A DNA stretch of 28,310 nucleotides, taken from positions 1 through 28,310 of the forward strand of contig JAOIVP010000009.1 of assembly GCA_028224115.1 (NCBI GenBank). Reading direction: 5' to 3'. Origin of the DNA: Candidatus Pelagibacter sp. Its GTDB lineage: Bacteria; Pseudomonadota; Alphaproteobacteria; Pelagibacterales; Pelagibacteraceae. This document shows, piece by piece, positions 1-9,565 of this stretch. Within the stretch, counting starts at the first letter, position 1. Each line of letters begins with the position of its first letter. A program made the translations under genes and the position numbers. Under the pieces are notes generated by a model, which worked only from the letters and a program-made list of their open reading frames with translations, was not told where the DNA came from and did no database searches.

Positions 1-1116
1 TGTTTTTGTATAAGATTTAACATGATGCCAATCTCCATCTTCTAGTGCTACTGCAAAAATATACATAATTGAATGATCAAGTGTTTCTCTACTAGCATTA
101 GGATCCATCTTCTGTGGATCATTGGCACCAGTTCCAATTACATAATGAGTATGGTGGCTAGTAAATATATCAATTTTTTTAATTTGATTTAGGTTTGGTA
201 TTTTTGTTTTTAGCTTTTTAGCTAAATCAATTAATGCTTGCGATTGATATTCTGCTGAATATTCTTTTGTGTATGTCTCAAGGATAGCTTTTTTTACTTC
301 TCCTTTTTTTGGAAGGGGGACTTTGTAATTAGCTTTTTTACCATCTAATATTCTTGCAATAACACTGTCTTCACCTTCATATATCGGGCTAGGTGCACCC
401 TCACCACGCATAGTTCTATCAACTGCTTCGATTGCAAGCTTTCCTGCATGTGCTGGTGCATAAGCTTTCCAACTTGAAATTTCACCTTTTCTCGATTGTC
501 TAGTTGAAATAGTTGTATGAAGAGCTTGTTGTACAGCTTGATATATGGTTTCAGTATTAAGTTTGAGCATTGAACCTAAACCTGCAGCAACACTTGGGCC
601 TAAATGAGCTATATGATCTACTTTATGTTTATGTAAACAAATTCCCTTAACTAAATTTACTTGGACTTCATAAGCTGTGATAATTCCACGTAATAAATCT
701 AATCCACTTACTTTATTTTGTTGAGCTACAGCTAAAAGTGGAGGGATATTATCTCCTGGGTGACTATAATCAGCTGCTAAAAAAGTATCATGAAAATCAA
801 GTTCTCTAACTGCAGTTCCATTTGACCATGCAGCCCACTCACAATCAAATTTAAGTTTTGAATTTACACCAAATAAAGTCGCTCCATTTTTTCTAGAATG
901 CTTTAACGCCATTTCCCTTGAAGAGATTACAGGTCTTCTGTTTAGTGATGCTATAGCAACAGAAGCATTATCAATAATTCTATTGATTACCATTTCAATT
1001 GCGTCTTTATTCAATTTTGCATTGTCGCTTGCAATCTCTGCTATCTTCCAAGCAAGTTGCTTTTTCTTAGGAAGGTTGATTTTAGACGGGTAAACTTTAA
1101 CTGTATGTAATAACAA
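1..1116 (-). CDS. prpD: 2-methylcitrate dehydratase (MmgE/PrpD family), 3' end beyond the left edge
   Basis: This enzyme dehydrates 2-methylcitrate in the methylcitrate cycle, which oxidises propionyl-CoA to pyruvate and succinate in the cytoplasm. The 372 visible codons, about three quarters of the usual roughly 480, read through without a stop and show PrpD hallmarks: [20 protein letters not shown] in the N-terminal helical domain, the nearby DYSHPGDN, and [19 protein letters not shown] near the visible end. The start is a TTG at 1116-1114, preceded at 5 nt by a clear AGGAG, one of the few strong Shine-Dalgarno sequences here. It lies 53 nt downstream of the phosphatase gene on the same strand, so the two may be cotranscribed. 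The C-terminal part is outside the window. A MmgE-like paralogue with another substrate is possible, but the DHSIMY segment favours PrpD. Confidence 0.85.
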   Translation of the reverse strand, partial: MLLHTVKVYPSKINLPKKKQLAWKIAEIASDNAKLNKDAIEMVINRIIDNASVAIASLNRRPVISSREMALKHSRKNGATLFGVNSKLKFDCEWAAWSNGTAVRELDFHDTFLAADYSHPGDNIPPLLAVAQQNKVSGLDLLRGIITAYEVQVNLVKGICLHKHKVDHIAHLGPSVAAGLGSMLKLNTETIYQAVQQALHTTISTRQSRKGEISSWKAYAPAHAGKLAIEAVDRTMRGEGAPSPIYEGEDSVIARILDGKKANYKVPLPKKGEVKKAILETYTKEYSAEYQSQALIDLAKKLKTKIPNLNQIKKIDIFTSHHTHYVIGTGANDPQKMDPNASRETLDHSIMYIFAVALEDGDWHHVKSYTKT

Positions 1117-1169
1117 AATAACTCCTTAATAGTGATTTTGTTTTAATAGCTAAAAAAAATTAATCAATA

Positions 1170-1853
1170 TTAAAGATATTTAGATATTATTTTTTCAATA
1201 CCAATAAAGTCTTTTATGAGGTGATTATGATATATTTCAGTTGTATTTTTTTCTGTATATCCATTTTCTAACAAAATAACTGGTATCTCAGCTGCTTTAG
1301 CAGCATTCGCATCGGTTTCACTATCACCAATCATGATAGTCTTTTTTATATCTCCATCCAAAATTTCAACCACATTTGTAAGATGTCTTGGATCTGGCTT
1401 GCAATAATCAAAAGTATCTGAACCAGCAACGTATTCAAAAAAATCATAAATACCGATTTTTTTTAAAAGATCATTGGATAAATATTCTTGTTTATTTGTA
1501 CAAACAGCCATTGATATGTTTTGTTCTTTGCACCAAATTAAAAAATTTTTGACACCTGTGATTAATGTACTTTCGTTTTTAATATTCTTACCATAATAGT
1601 CCACAAACTCTTTAATCATTTCATCTTTTATTTTTTCATCCAAAACTTTACTAAATTCTTTTTTTGCTTGTCCCCATATAGATCTTCCAATTAAAGCTCC
1701 AGCACCTTTACCAACCAAATTTCTGATATCTTCAGTTGATTTAGTAGGGTAGCCAAATTTTCTCATGACATGATTATGAGCCAACATTAAATCTGGAGCT
1801 GTATCAACGAGAGTTCCGTCTAAATCGAATAAAATTGTAAATTTTTGCTTCAT
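1170..1853 (-). CDS. gph: phosphoglycolate phosphatase-like HAD hydrolase
   Basis: This is a soluble 227-residue HAD-superfamily phosphatase, probably acting on 2-phosphoglycolate from oxidative DNA damage or photorespiration-like reactions. Motif I is DLDGTLVD at residues 10-17, holding the nucleophile and the acid/base aspartate. Motif II is the threonine of VCTNK near residue 120. Motif III is the lysine of YCKPDP near residue 153, and motif IV is GDSETD near residue 177. A helical cap lies between motifs I and II, and the length is normal for Gph. The ATG start faces the divergent plus-strand gene across about 68 bp that must hold both promoters. Exact substrate choice among Gph-like HAD enzymes cannot be read from the motifs, so the specificity is inferred. 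Confidence 0.82.
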   Translation of the reverse strand: MKQKFTILFDLDGTLVDTAPDLMLAHNHVMRKFGYPTKSTEDIRNLVGKGAGALIGRSIWGQAKKEFSKVLDEKIKDEMIKEFVDYYGKNIKNESTLITGVKNFLIWCKEQNISMAVCTNKQEYLSNDLLKKIGIYDFFEYVAGSDTFDYCKPDPRHLTNVVEILDGDIKKTIMIGDSETDANAAKAAEIPVILLENGYTEKNTTEIYHNHLIKDFIGIEKIISKYL

Positions 1854-1921
1854 TAATTAGTTTTTTAAAGAAATATTATGTGAATTAATTAAGCCTTATT
1901 CTTAATATAAAGCATTTTAAA

Positions 1922-2539
1922 ATGAAAGAATTAAATTTACAAAAAATTCAAATCAAACTTCGAAATAAGTTTTTAAACAGTGGTGTTAAAATGCCTGGAC
2001 CTGAAACGATTTTTTTTTCGAACGATACTAAAATTGGAAAAAATGTAACTATAGAACCTTATGTTGTTATAGGAAAAAATGTTAAAATAGGAAACAACGT
2101 TATCATAAAATCTTTTTCTCATTTAGAGTCATGTAAAATTGAAAACAAAGTTGAAATTGGCCCTTACACTAGAATTAGACCTGATACTATTTTGAAAGAA
2201 GGATCAAAAATTGGAAACTTTGTTGAAGTTAAAAAAAGTATTGTTGGAAAAAAATCAAAGGTAAACCATTTATCTTATATAGGAGATAGTGAAATTGGAA
2301 AATCTGTAAATATAGGAGCAGGAACAATTACATGTAATTATGACGGAGTTAAAAAAAGTAAAACAAAAATTAAAGATAATGTTTTTGTAGGTTCAAATTC
2401 ATCTTTGGTTGCTCCACTTACTATAGAAAAAGAAAGTATCATTGGTGCAGGATCGATAATAACTAAAAATGTAAAAAAACGATCTTTAGCATTAACTAGA
2501 TCATCACAAACAGAAATAAAGAATTATAAACGAAAATAA
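1922..2539 (+). CDS. glmU: stand-alone GlmU C-terminal (glucosamine-1-phosphate acetyltransferase) domain
   Basis: This 205-residue protein matches only the left-handed beta-helix half of bifunctional GlmU, which acetylates glucosamine-1-phosphate with acetyl-CoA on the way to UDP-GlcNAc. It consists mostly of hexapeptide repeats. It keeps the catalytic-site segments: RIRPD (arginine equivalent to E. coli R333), NFVEVKK (K351 region), NHLSYIGD (H363 and Y366) and GAGTITCNYDG (N386-Y387). The protein begins in the linker helix before the helix domain, so the N-terminal uridylyltransferase domain is absent. No frameshifted remnant lies upstream, where only 68 bp separate it from the divergent gene. 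glmS starts 3 bp after its stop and supplies the precursor pathway. The uridylyltransferase must be encoded elsewhere. A different sugar acetyltransferase role is less likely given the conserved GlmU residues. Confidence 0.85.
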   Translation: MKELNLQKIQIKLRNKFLNSGVKMPGPETIFFSNDTKIGKNVTIEPYVVIGKNVKIGNNVIIKSFSHLESCKIENKVEIGPYTRIRPDTILKEGSKIGNFVEVKKSIVGKKSKVNHLSYIGDSEIGKSVNIGAGTITCNYDGVKKSKTKIKDNVFVGSNSSLVAPLTIEKESIIGAGSIITKNVKKRSLALTRSSQTEIKNYKRK

Positions 2540-2542
2540 TAT

Positions 2543-4363
2543 ATGTGTGGAATAATAGGTATTTCTAGTAATAAATCTGTATCAAGCAGTATTATTAATT
2601 CTCTTAAAAAATTAGAATATAGAGGATATGACTCTGCTGGTATTGCAACCTTATCCGATGGTCTTATAAATGAAGTTAAATCTGAAGGTAGAGTAGAAAA
2701 TTTAGAAAATAATTTTGATTTAAAAAATCTTTCAGGGAATATTGGTATTGGGCATGTTAGATGGGCAACTCATGGTGTGCCAAATAGTGTTAACGCACAC
2801 CCACATTCATCAGAAAATGTGTCGGTAGTCCATAACGGAATAATTGAAAATTCAACATTATTAAAAAAATATTTACTATCAAAAGGTCATAAATTTAAAT
2901 CTCAAACAGACACCGAGGTAATAGTTCATTTAATAACAGAAAATCTTAAAACATCAGAATTACAAGAGGCTATAACAAAAACATTAAAGCAACTTCATGG
3001 TAGTTTTGCCTTAGGAATAATATTTAAAGATATGCCTGATTTAATAATAGGTGCAAGACGTGGCTCTCCTTTAGCTGTTGGATATGGTCCTAATGAAAAT
3101 TATCTTGGATCAGACTCTTATGCTCTAAAATCAATGACAAACAAAATAACTTATTTAGATGATGGTGAATTTTGTTTTATTAAAAAAGATGAGGTTCATT
3201 TTTTTAATGAAGATGGAATAAAGATTAATAAAAAAGTATTAGAACTTTCTTCTGATCAACAAAATTATGATAAGGGTGATTTTAAACATTTCATGGCTAA
3301 AGAAATTGAAGAACAGCCTCAAACTTTAAAAACAGGTATCAAAGAATATGTAGATAGTATGAAAAACGACATAAATATTTACAATTTTCCTTGGAAAATA
3401 GATGAAATCAAATCAATAATGTTGATTGGTTGTGGAACTGCTTACCACTCTTGTTTAATGGCTAAATATTGGTTTGAAGAATTAACAACCTTAGACGTTA
3501 ATATTGATATTGCTTCAGAGTTTAGATACCGAAAAAATAGATTTAAAAAAGATACTTTATATATCTTTGTATCTCAATCAGGTGAAACGGCTGATACTTA
3601 TGCTGCTTTAGATCTATGTAGCAAAAATAAAATGAAAACATGTGCTGTTGTTAATGTAATTGAAAGTTCTATTGCAAGAGATTCAAATTTTGTATTACCA
3701 ATTCATTGTGGTCCTGAAATAGGTGTTGCATCAACTAAAGCATTTTTAGGTCAAATACTTGTTTTATATATTTTGTCGTTAAAATTATCATCATTAAGAA
3801 AAGAAATTGATAACAAAGATTATCAAGAAAAAATTAAAGATCTTAAAAATTTGCCAAAGTTAATTGAAGAAACTTTATTACTAGATAATGACATCCAAGC
3901 TATTGCTTCAACATTTAATGAAGCTAAAGGATCAATGTTTTTAGGTAGAGGTTTTTCTTATCCAATTGCATTAGAGGGTGCATTAAAGCTTAAAGAATTA
4001 TCTTACGTTCACGCCGAAGGTTATCCTGCAGGTGAAATGAAACATGGACCATTAGCATTAATTGAAGAGGGTATGCCTGTTGTAGTTTTGGCCCCAAGAG
4101 ACAACTATTACAAAAAAACTATTTCAAACATGCAGGAAGTTGTAGCAAGAGGGGCCAAAGTTTTATTAATTACAAATAAAAGTAAAGATGAAATTGTATC
4201 TGAAAATATTTGGGAAACTATTGAGGTAGAAACTAGTAATGACGACTTACTGCCATTTCTTTTAACTATACCGCTTCAAAAACTTGCTTATTATTCAGCT
4301 CTTAAAAAAGGTTATGATATAGATAAGCCGAGAAACTTAGCTAAATCAGTAACAGTTGAATAA
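2543..4363 (+). CDS. glmS: glutamine-fructose-6-phosphate aminotransferase (isomerizing)
   Basis: GlmS makes glucosamine-6-phosphate from fructose-6-phosphate and glutamine, the committed step to UDP-GlcNAc for peptidoglycan and lipopolysaccharide. The 606-residue length is standard. Residues 1-8 are MCGIIGIS, giving the N-terminal nucleophile Cys2 of the class II glutamine amidotransferase domain. YRGYDSAGIA and HVRWATHG follow. Two SIS sugar isomerase domains come next, with GCGTAYHS and SQSGETADT in the first and SYVHAEGYPAGEMKHGP in the second. The C-terminus IDKPRNLAKSVTVE is typical of GlmS. It starts 3 bp after the GlmU-domain gene, so the two form an amino-sugar operon. No glmS ribozyme or long leader is present. 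Confidence 0.97.
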   Translation: MCGIIGISSNKSVSSSIINSLKKLEYRGYDSAGIATLSDGLINEVKSEGRVENLENNFDLKNLSGNIGIGHVRWATHGVPNSVNAHPHSSENVSVVHNGIIENSTLLKKYLLSKGHKFKSQTDTEVIVHLITENLKTSELQEAITKTLKQLHGSFALGIIFKDMPDLIIGARRGSPLAVGYGPNENYLGSDSYALKSMTNKITYLDDGEFCFIKKDEVHFFNEDGIKINKKVLELSSDQQNYDKGDFKHFMAKEIEEQPQTLKTGIKEYVDSMKNDINIYNFPWKIDEIKSIMLIGCGTAYHSCLMAKYWFEELTTLDVNIDIASEFRYRKNRFKKDTLYIFVSQSGETADTYAALDLCSKNKMKTCAVVNVIESSIARDSNFVLPIHCGPEIGVASTKAFLGQILVLYILSLKLSSLRKEIDNKDYQEKIKDLKNLPKLIEETLLLDNDIQAIASTFNEAKGSMFLGRGFSYPIALEGALKLKELSYVHAEGYPAGEMKHGPLALIEEGMPVVVLAPRDNYYKKTISNMQEVVARGAKVLLITNKSKDEIVSENIWETIEVETSNDDLLPFLLTIPLQKLAYYSALKKGYDIDKPRNLAKSVTVE

Positions 4364-4398
4364 AGTCTAAACTCTGTTAAAACAATCCCCGGTTGAAT

Positions 4399-5778
4399 AT
4401 GAAAAATTGGAAAAAAAATAGCTGGAGAAAATATCCTGCAAAACACATACCTGAATATCCAAATAAAAAAGAATTGGATACGGTTTTGGATAAAATTGGA
4501 ACTTTCCCCCCTTTAGTATTTGCGGGTGAGACAAGACATTTAAAAGACCAACTTGCAGATGTGGGAGATGGTAAAGCATTTTTGCTTCAAGGAGGAGATT
4601 GTGCTGAAAGTTTTGCAGAATTTAATCCAGATAATATTAGAGACACATTTAAACTAATGTTGCAAATGTCATTAGTTTTAACTTACTCAGCATCTTTACC
4701 GGTTGTTAAAGTTGGAAGAATAGCGGGTCAATTTTCAAAACCAAGAAGTTCACCTCTAGAGTCTAAAGATGGTGTGGAGCTTCCAAGTTATTTAGGTGAC
4801 AATATTAATGGAATGGAATTTAATGAAAAATCAAGAGTTCCTGATCCAAAAAGATTATTTAAAGCTTATTCTCAATCTGCTGCAACATTAAATCTTATTA
4901 GAGCTTTCTGTCATGGTGGTTTTGCGGATTTAAAGAATGTTCATAATTGGAACCTTGGATTTATTAAAAATAGCCCAGCATTAAAGAGATTTAAAGATCT
5001 TGAAGATAAAATAGCAGATGCTTTAGCATTCATGGATGCTTGTGGGATTAATTCAGATTTTAATAGAAGATTAAAAACAGTTAATTTTTGGACTTCACAT
5101 GAAGCATTGCTACTGCCTTTTGAAGAGACGATGACTAGAACAGATTCTACGACAGGAGAAAATCATGATACTTCTGCACACTTTGTTTGGATAGGAGATA
5201 GAACTAGACAGCTTGATGGTGGACATGTTGAATTTTGCAGAGGGATTAAAAATCCAATAGGTATTAAATGTGGGCCAACATTGAAACCTGAAGATTTAAT
5301 AAATCTTTGTAATAAAATTAATCCAACTAATGAAAAAGGTAAGATAACTTTGATTTCAAGATTTGGTGCTGACAATGTTTCAAAACATTTACCAAAATTA
5401 ATTAGAGCAATTAAAAAAGAAGGTTTAAATGTAGTTTGGTCATGTGATCCTTGTCACGGTAATACAATAAAAGCTGCAACAGGATTTAAAACAAGACCTT
5501 TCAACAGTGTTTTAAAAGAAGTTAAAAATGTATTTGCTTGCCATCAAAGTGAAGGAAGTTACGCAGGTGGATTGCACATTGAAATGACCGGTCAAAATGT
5601 AACTGAATGTATTGGTGGAGCTCAAAAAATTTCAGAGAGAGATTTATCGTCTAGATATCATACTCACTGTGATCCAAGACTTAATGCAAATCAGGCCTTA
5701 GAATTAGCTTTTTTAATTTCTGATGAGATTAAAAAGAATAGCTCATATTCTAAAAATGCAGACAGAGCGGCATCTTAA
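4399..5778 (+). CDS. class II (plant-type) 3-deoxy-D-arabino-heptulosonate-7-phosphate synthase
   Basis: This enzyme condenses phosphoenolpyruvate and erythrose-4-phosphate in the first step of the shikimate pathway. It is the class II (AroA-II) family, recognised by the N-terminal [19 protein letters not shown], the metal-binding cysteine in [37 protein letters not shown], and the metal-ligand segment CDPCHGNT. Length is 459 residues, normal for the class. The start is taken at the ATG at 4399. A TTG two codons upstream at 4393 is also in frame but less likely. The gene follows glmS after about 35 bp. No separate regulatory domain is visible. The name aroG is used for this class in Mycobacterium, but E. 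coli aroG is class I, so no symbol is given. Confidence 0.95.
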   Translation: MKNWKKNSWRKYPAKHIPEYPNKKELDTVLDKIGTFPPLVFAGETRHLKDQLADVGDGKAFLLQGGDCAESFAEFNPDNIRDTFKLMLQMSLVLTYSASLPVVKVGRIAGQFSKPRSSPLESKDGVELPSYLGDNINGMEFNEKSRVPDPKRLFKAYSQSAATLNLIRAFCHGGFADLKNVHNWNLGFIKNSPALKRFKDLEDKIADALAFMDACGINSDFNRRLKTVNFWTSHEALLLPFEETMTRTDSTTGENHDTSAHFVWIGDRTRQLDGGHVEFCRGIKNPIGIKCGPTLKPEDLINLCNKINPTNEKGKITLISRFGADNVSKHLPKLIRAIKKEGLNVVWSCDPCHGNTIKAATGFKTRPFNSVLKEVKNVFACHQSEGSYAGGLHIEMTGQNVTECIGGAQKISERDLSSRYHTHCDPRLNANQALELAFLISDEIKKNSSYSKNADRAAS

Positions 5779-5817
5779 AACATTGTAAAAGATACCAACT
5801 AACAATATTTTAAAATT

Positions 5818-6555
5818 ATGAATGCTTCAGAAAAAGTAAATTTTATATCAAATTGGATTAAAGATTACGCAAACAACATGCCAAGTAAGGCACAATCATT
5901 AGTAATTGGAATTTCTGGAGGAATAGACTCTTCTGTTTCAAGCACTTTAAGTGCAATGACTGGTTTAAAGACAATTGTTTTATCGATGCCTATTAAACAA
6001 AAATCACAACAACATGATTTGAGTTTAAAACATCAAGAATGGTTAGTTAATAAATTTAATAATGTTGAAGCACATACAATAAATTTAGATGAATTATTTT
6101 CAACATTTTCATCAACTTTATCTAAATTTGATAATGAGCATGGTATGGCAAATTCTCGAGCAAGATTAAGAATGACTACTCTTTACCAAGTGGCAGCTGC
6201 TAACAAAGGTATAGTTGTTGGAACGGGTAATAAAGTAGAGGACTTTGGAGTAGGCTTTTATACAAAATACGGTGATGGTGGTGTTGATATATCTCCAATA
6301 GCTGATTGCAACAAAACAGAAGTGTGGGAGATAGGAAAAGAACTTGGAATTTTAAATGAAATAATTGAAGCAGCTCCAACAGATGGATTATGGGATGATG
6401 GACGAACTGATGAAGGTCAGCTTGGATTAGAATATCATGAGCTAGAAGAAGCTATGGATAATCCAAATTCTCCCAATAGAGCTAAATACGAAACCATACG
6501 TAAACAAAATTTGCATAAAATGGAGCCCATTCCAGTCTGCAAAATTCCAAATTAA
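5818..6555 (+). CDS. nadE: NH3-dependent NAD synthetase
   Basis: NadE amidates nicotinate adenine dinucleotide to NAD using ATP. The PP-loop signature SGGIDSS is at residues 33-39, followed by SMPIKQ and the NSRARLRMTTLY helix, GTGNKVEDFGVGFYTKYGDGGVDISPIADCNKTEVW and PTDGLWDDGRTDEGQLG, all characteristic of NadE. At 245 residues it is slightly shorter than the roughly 270 of E. coli and Bacillus enzymes, and it has no N-terminal nitrilase/glutaminase domain. It should therefore use ammonia rather than glutamine. NAD kinase is also in this window (25468-26238) but far away. The preceding 39 bp are A+T-rich with no Shine-Dalgarno. Confidence 0.95.
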   Translation: MNASEKVNFISNWIKDYANNMPSKAQSLVIGISGGIDSSVSSTLSAMTGLKTIVLSMPIKQKSQQHDLSLKHQEWLVNKFNNVEAHTINLDELFSTFSSTLSKFDNEHGMANSRARLRMTTLYQVAAANKGIVVGTGNKVEDFGVGFYTKYGDGGVDISPIADCNKTEVWEIGKELGILNEIIEAAPTDGLWDDGRTDEGQLGLEYHELEEAMDNPNSPNRAKYETIRKQNLHKMEPIPVCKIPN

Positions 6556-6597
6556 TCAAATAGATTCACAAATCTATAAATTAAGTATATTTCTAAA

Positions 6598-7950
6598 ATG
6601 ATGAATAAAGATATTTTTTTAACGAACAATCTAAATAACAAAAAAGAAAAATTTGTTCCAATAGATGAAAACAATGTAGGTATGTATGTTTGTGGTCCTA
6701 CTGTATATGATGACCCTCACATTGGAAATGCTAGACCAATCGTAATCTTTGATATTCTTTTTAAAATACTTAAGAGTAAATTTTCATCAGTTACTTATGT
6801 AAGAAATATTACTGATGTAGATGATAAAATAATTAAATCGTCAAATGAGAAAAATATATCCATTACAGACTTAACAGAAACTGTAGTGAAGAGCTTTAGT
6901 GAAGATTGTAATTATCTAAATTGTGAAATTCCAAATGCGCAACCCAAAGCAACAGAACATATTGATTTAATGATTGAGATGATTTGTGAGTTAATTAAAA
7001 AAGGTTTTGCTTATGAAAATAATAAACATGTTTATTTTGAAGTAAAAAAATTTGATGATTATGGTCAATTATCAAATAAAAAATTAGAAGAATTAATTGC
7101 AGGTTCTAGAATTGAAGTCAGCGATAACAAAAAAAACTCAGAAGATTTTGTGTTGTGGAAACCTTCTTTAGAAAATGAACCTTTTTGGGACTCTCCTTGG
7201 GGGAAAGGTAGACCTGGTTGGCATTTAGAATGCTCAGCAATGTCTAAGAAATTTTTAGGAAATGAATTTGATATCCATGGCGGAGGGATTGATTTAATTT
7301 TTCCTCATCATGAAAATGAAATTGCTCAATCAAGATGTGCAAATGACACCAAAGTTTTTGCCAATTATTGGTTGCACAATGCCTTTATTACTATGTCGAA
7401 TGAAAAAATGGCAAAATCTCAGGGTAATATTTTAAAGATTAAAGATTTTAGAGGTAAAGTTAGTGGACAAGTTTTAAGATTAGCTTTGATCAGTGCTCAT
7501 TATAAGCAACCATTAGATTGGAATGATAAATTGTTAGACGATTGTCAAAATACAATTGATAAATGGTATAATGCTTATTTGCCTTCAAACAAAGAATTGG
7601 AAGATGAAATTATTCAACCTTTATATGATGATATTAATACACCAGGTTACATTGCCAATTTACATAAGCTGTATGATAAAGCGAACAAAGGAAATGATGT
7701 AGATAAACAAATATTTAATTCAGCATGTAATTTTATTGGGTTGCTCCAAGAAACTAAAGAAGAGTGGCTAGATTACAAAAAAGGAAAAATAGATATTTCA
7801 GAGACAGAAATTGAACACAAGATAGAACTTAGAAATAAAGCTCGGGCAGATAAAAACTATAAAGAAGCTGACAATATTAGAGACTACCTTTTAGACAAAG
7901 GTGTTTTAATAGAAGATAAAGATGGTAAAACAATTTGGAAATTTAAATGA
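6598..7950 (+). CDS. cysS: cysteinyl-tRNA synthetase
   Basis: CysS charges tRNA-Cys with cysteine. This is a class I synthetase: YVCGPTVYDDPHIGNARP near residue 30 combines the zinc-binding cysteine with the HIGH motif (here HIGN). WHLECSAM and HGGGIDLIFPHHENEIAQS supply the other zinc ligands. KMAKSQGN is the KMSKS loop. The length of 450 residues is normal. Two ATG codons are adjacent at 6598 and 6601, and the first is used. A TATATT lies at 6586-6591, only 6 nt before the start, so the transcript may have almost no leader. The last four bases overlap the start of cimA (ATGA), indicating translational coupling. Confidence 0.97.
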   Translation: MMNKDIFLTNNLNNKKEKFVPIDENNVGMYVCGPTVYDDPHIGNARPIVIFDILFKILKSKFSSVTYVRNITDVDDKIIKSSNEKNISITDLTETVVKSFSEDCNYLNCEIPNAQPKATEHIDLMIEMICELIKKGFAYENNKHVYFEVKKFDDYGQLSNKKLEELIAGSRIEVSDNKKNSEDFVLWKPSLENEPFWDSPWGKGRPGWHLECSAMSKKFLGNEFDIHGGGIDLIFPHHENEIAQSRCANDTKVFANYWLHNAFITMSNEKMAKSQGNILKIKDFRGKVSGQVLRLALISAHYKQPLDWNDKLLDDCQNTIDKWYNAYLPSNKELEDEIIQPLYDDINTPGYIANLHKLYDKANKGNDVDKQIFNSACNFIGLLQETKEEWLDYKKGKIDISETEIEHKIELRNKARADKNYKEADNIRDYLLDKGVLIEDKDGKTIWKFK

Positions 7951-9548
7951 GCAAAGAAAAGCTATATATTTTTGACACTACATTAAGAGATGGGGCTCAA
8001 ACTCAAGGGGTTGATTTTTCAATTGATGACAAAGAGAAAATTTCAAATTCACTAGATAATTTAGGGGTAGATTACATTGAAGGCGGATGGCCAGGAGCTA
8101 ACCCAACTGATACTGAGTTTTTTAATAAGGACCATGGTTTTAAAAATGCAAAACTTACAGCATTTGGAATGACAAAAAAATCAGAACATAGTGCTGAAAA
8201 TGATCCAATGTTAGCATCATTAATTAATTCAAAAAGTTCCTCTGTTTGTTTATTTGGAAAATCTTGGGATTTTCAAGTTGATGTGGCGCTTGGAATTACT
8301 AATGAGGAAAATTTAGAAAATATTAGCGAGAGTGCAAAACATATCGTTGGTTCAGGTAAAGAATTTATGTTTGATGCAGAGCATTTCTTTGATGGATATA
8401 AATCTAATCCAGATTATGCATTAAAGTGTTTAAAAGCTGCATACGATCAAGGGGCTAGATGGATTGTTTTATGTGACACTAATGGCGGAACTCTTCCACA
8501 CGAAGTATCTAAAATTGTATCTGAAATTACAAAACATATCCCGGGAGAAAATTTAGGTATTCACGCTCATAATGATACAGAAAATGCAGTAGCAAATAGC
8601 TTAGCTGCAGTTCAAGCTGGAGTTAGACAGATTCAAGGAACCATTAATGGACTAGGGGAGAGATGTGGTAACGCAAATTTAATGTCTTTGATCCCATCTT
8701 TATTTCTAAAAAAAGATTTTAGTAAAAAATTTGAATTAAATATTAAGCGAGAAAACTTAAAAAACTTAACTCAGTGCTCAAGATTATTAGATGAATTGCT
8801 TAATAGAAAACCTAATAAACATTTACCTTATGTGGGTGCTTCTGCTTTTTCACATAAAGGAGGCATGCATGTGTCAGCAGTACAAAAGGATCCAAAAACA
8901 TACGAACATATTGATCCTGAAGAAGTAGGTAATTCAAGAAACATCGTAGTTTCAGATCAAGCTGGTCAATCTAATATAATGTCTAGATTAAAATCAATTG
9001 GTATCCAAATTGAAAAAAATGACCCAAAGATTAAAAAACTTTTGAGTGAAGTAAAAGACAGAGAATTTATAGGCTATAGTTATGATGGAGCAGATGCTTC
9101 ATTTGAATTATTAGCTAGAAGATTAATAGGAGATATTCCAAGATATATTTTAATTAATGAATATGATGTAACAGTTAAAAAAGATATTACAGGTGAAATC
9201 ATTTCAGTTGCAAAAGCACAATTAGAAGTTGATGGTCAAAAAATATTATGTGAAGGTAAAGGTAACGGTCCTGTAAATGCACTTGATAATGCGATTAGAA
9301 AAAATGTAAATAAACTTGCAAAATACTCAGAATATTTAAAAGACTTAAAATTAGTTGATTATAAAGTAAGAATTTTAAATACAGGTACAGAAGCGGTAAC
9401 TAGAGTTTCAATTGAAAGTACAGACTCTAAAGGTGTTAACTGGTTTACTATAGGAGTTTCACCAAATATAATTGATGCATCATTCAAAGCATTAGTTGAT
9501 AGTTTGGATTACAAGTTATTTAAAGATAAGGCTCCAGCTAGCCTATAA
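7947..9548 (+). CDS. cimA: citramalate synthase (CimA/LeuA-like family)
   Basis: CimA condenses pyruvate and acetyl-CoA to (R)-citramalate, a threonine-independent entry to isoleucine synthesis. The protein has a DRE-TIM metallolyase barrel: DTTLRDGAQTQG at residues 9-20 (metal and substrate binding), YIEGGWPGANP, FGKSWDFQV, DAEHFFDGYK, LCDTNGGTLPHE and HAHNDTENAVANS (metal-binding histidines). NGLGERCGNANL precedes the C-terminal LeuA-type regulatory domain, which is present and complete. Length is 533 residues. The FGKSWD, EHFFDGYK and YIEGGWPGANP signatures separate this family from 2-isopropylmalate synthase and homocitrate synthase. It overlaps cysS by 4 bp. Substrate assignment rests on family motifs. 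Confidence 0.92.
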   Translation: MSKEKLYIFDTTLRDGAQTQGVDFSIDDKEKISNSLDNLGVDYIEGGWPGANPTDTEFFNKDHGFKNAKLTAFGMTKKSEHSAENDPMLASLINSKSSSVCLFGKSWDFQVDVALGITNEENLENISESAKHIVGSGKEFMFDAEHFFDGYKSNPDYALKCLKAAYDQGARWIVLCDTNGGTLPHEVSKIVSEITKHIPGENLGIHAHNDTENAVANSLAAVQAGVRQIQGTINGLGERCGNANLMSLIPSLFLKKDFSKKFELNIKRENLKNLTQCSRLLDELLNRKPNKHLPYVGASAFSHKGGMHVSAVQKDPKTYEHIDPEEVGNSRNIVVSDQAGQSNIMSRLKSIGIQIEKNDPKIKKLLSEVKDREFIGYSYDGADASFELLARRLIGDIPRYILINEYDVTVKKDITGEIISVAKAQLEVDGQKILCEGKGNGPVNALDNAIRKNVNKLAKYSEYLKDLKLVDYKVRILNTGTEAVTRVSIESTDSKGVNWFTIGVSPNIIDASFKALVDSLDYKLFKDKAPASL

Positions 9549-9565
9549 GATTTGTATTAATAATA

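Noticed and set aside
2500..2545. glmS ribozyme or amino-sugar riboswitch upstream of glmS
   Set aside because: glmS begins 3 bp after the preceding stop, which leaves no space for a structured leader.
6559..6578. Hairpin after nadE (TAGATT, 4-nt loop, AATCTA) as a terminator
   Set aside because: The stem is only A+T-rich and 6-7 bp, with no following run of T. It is expected by chance in this composition.
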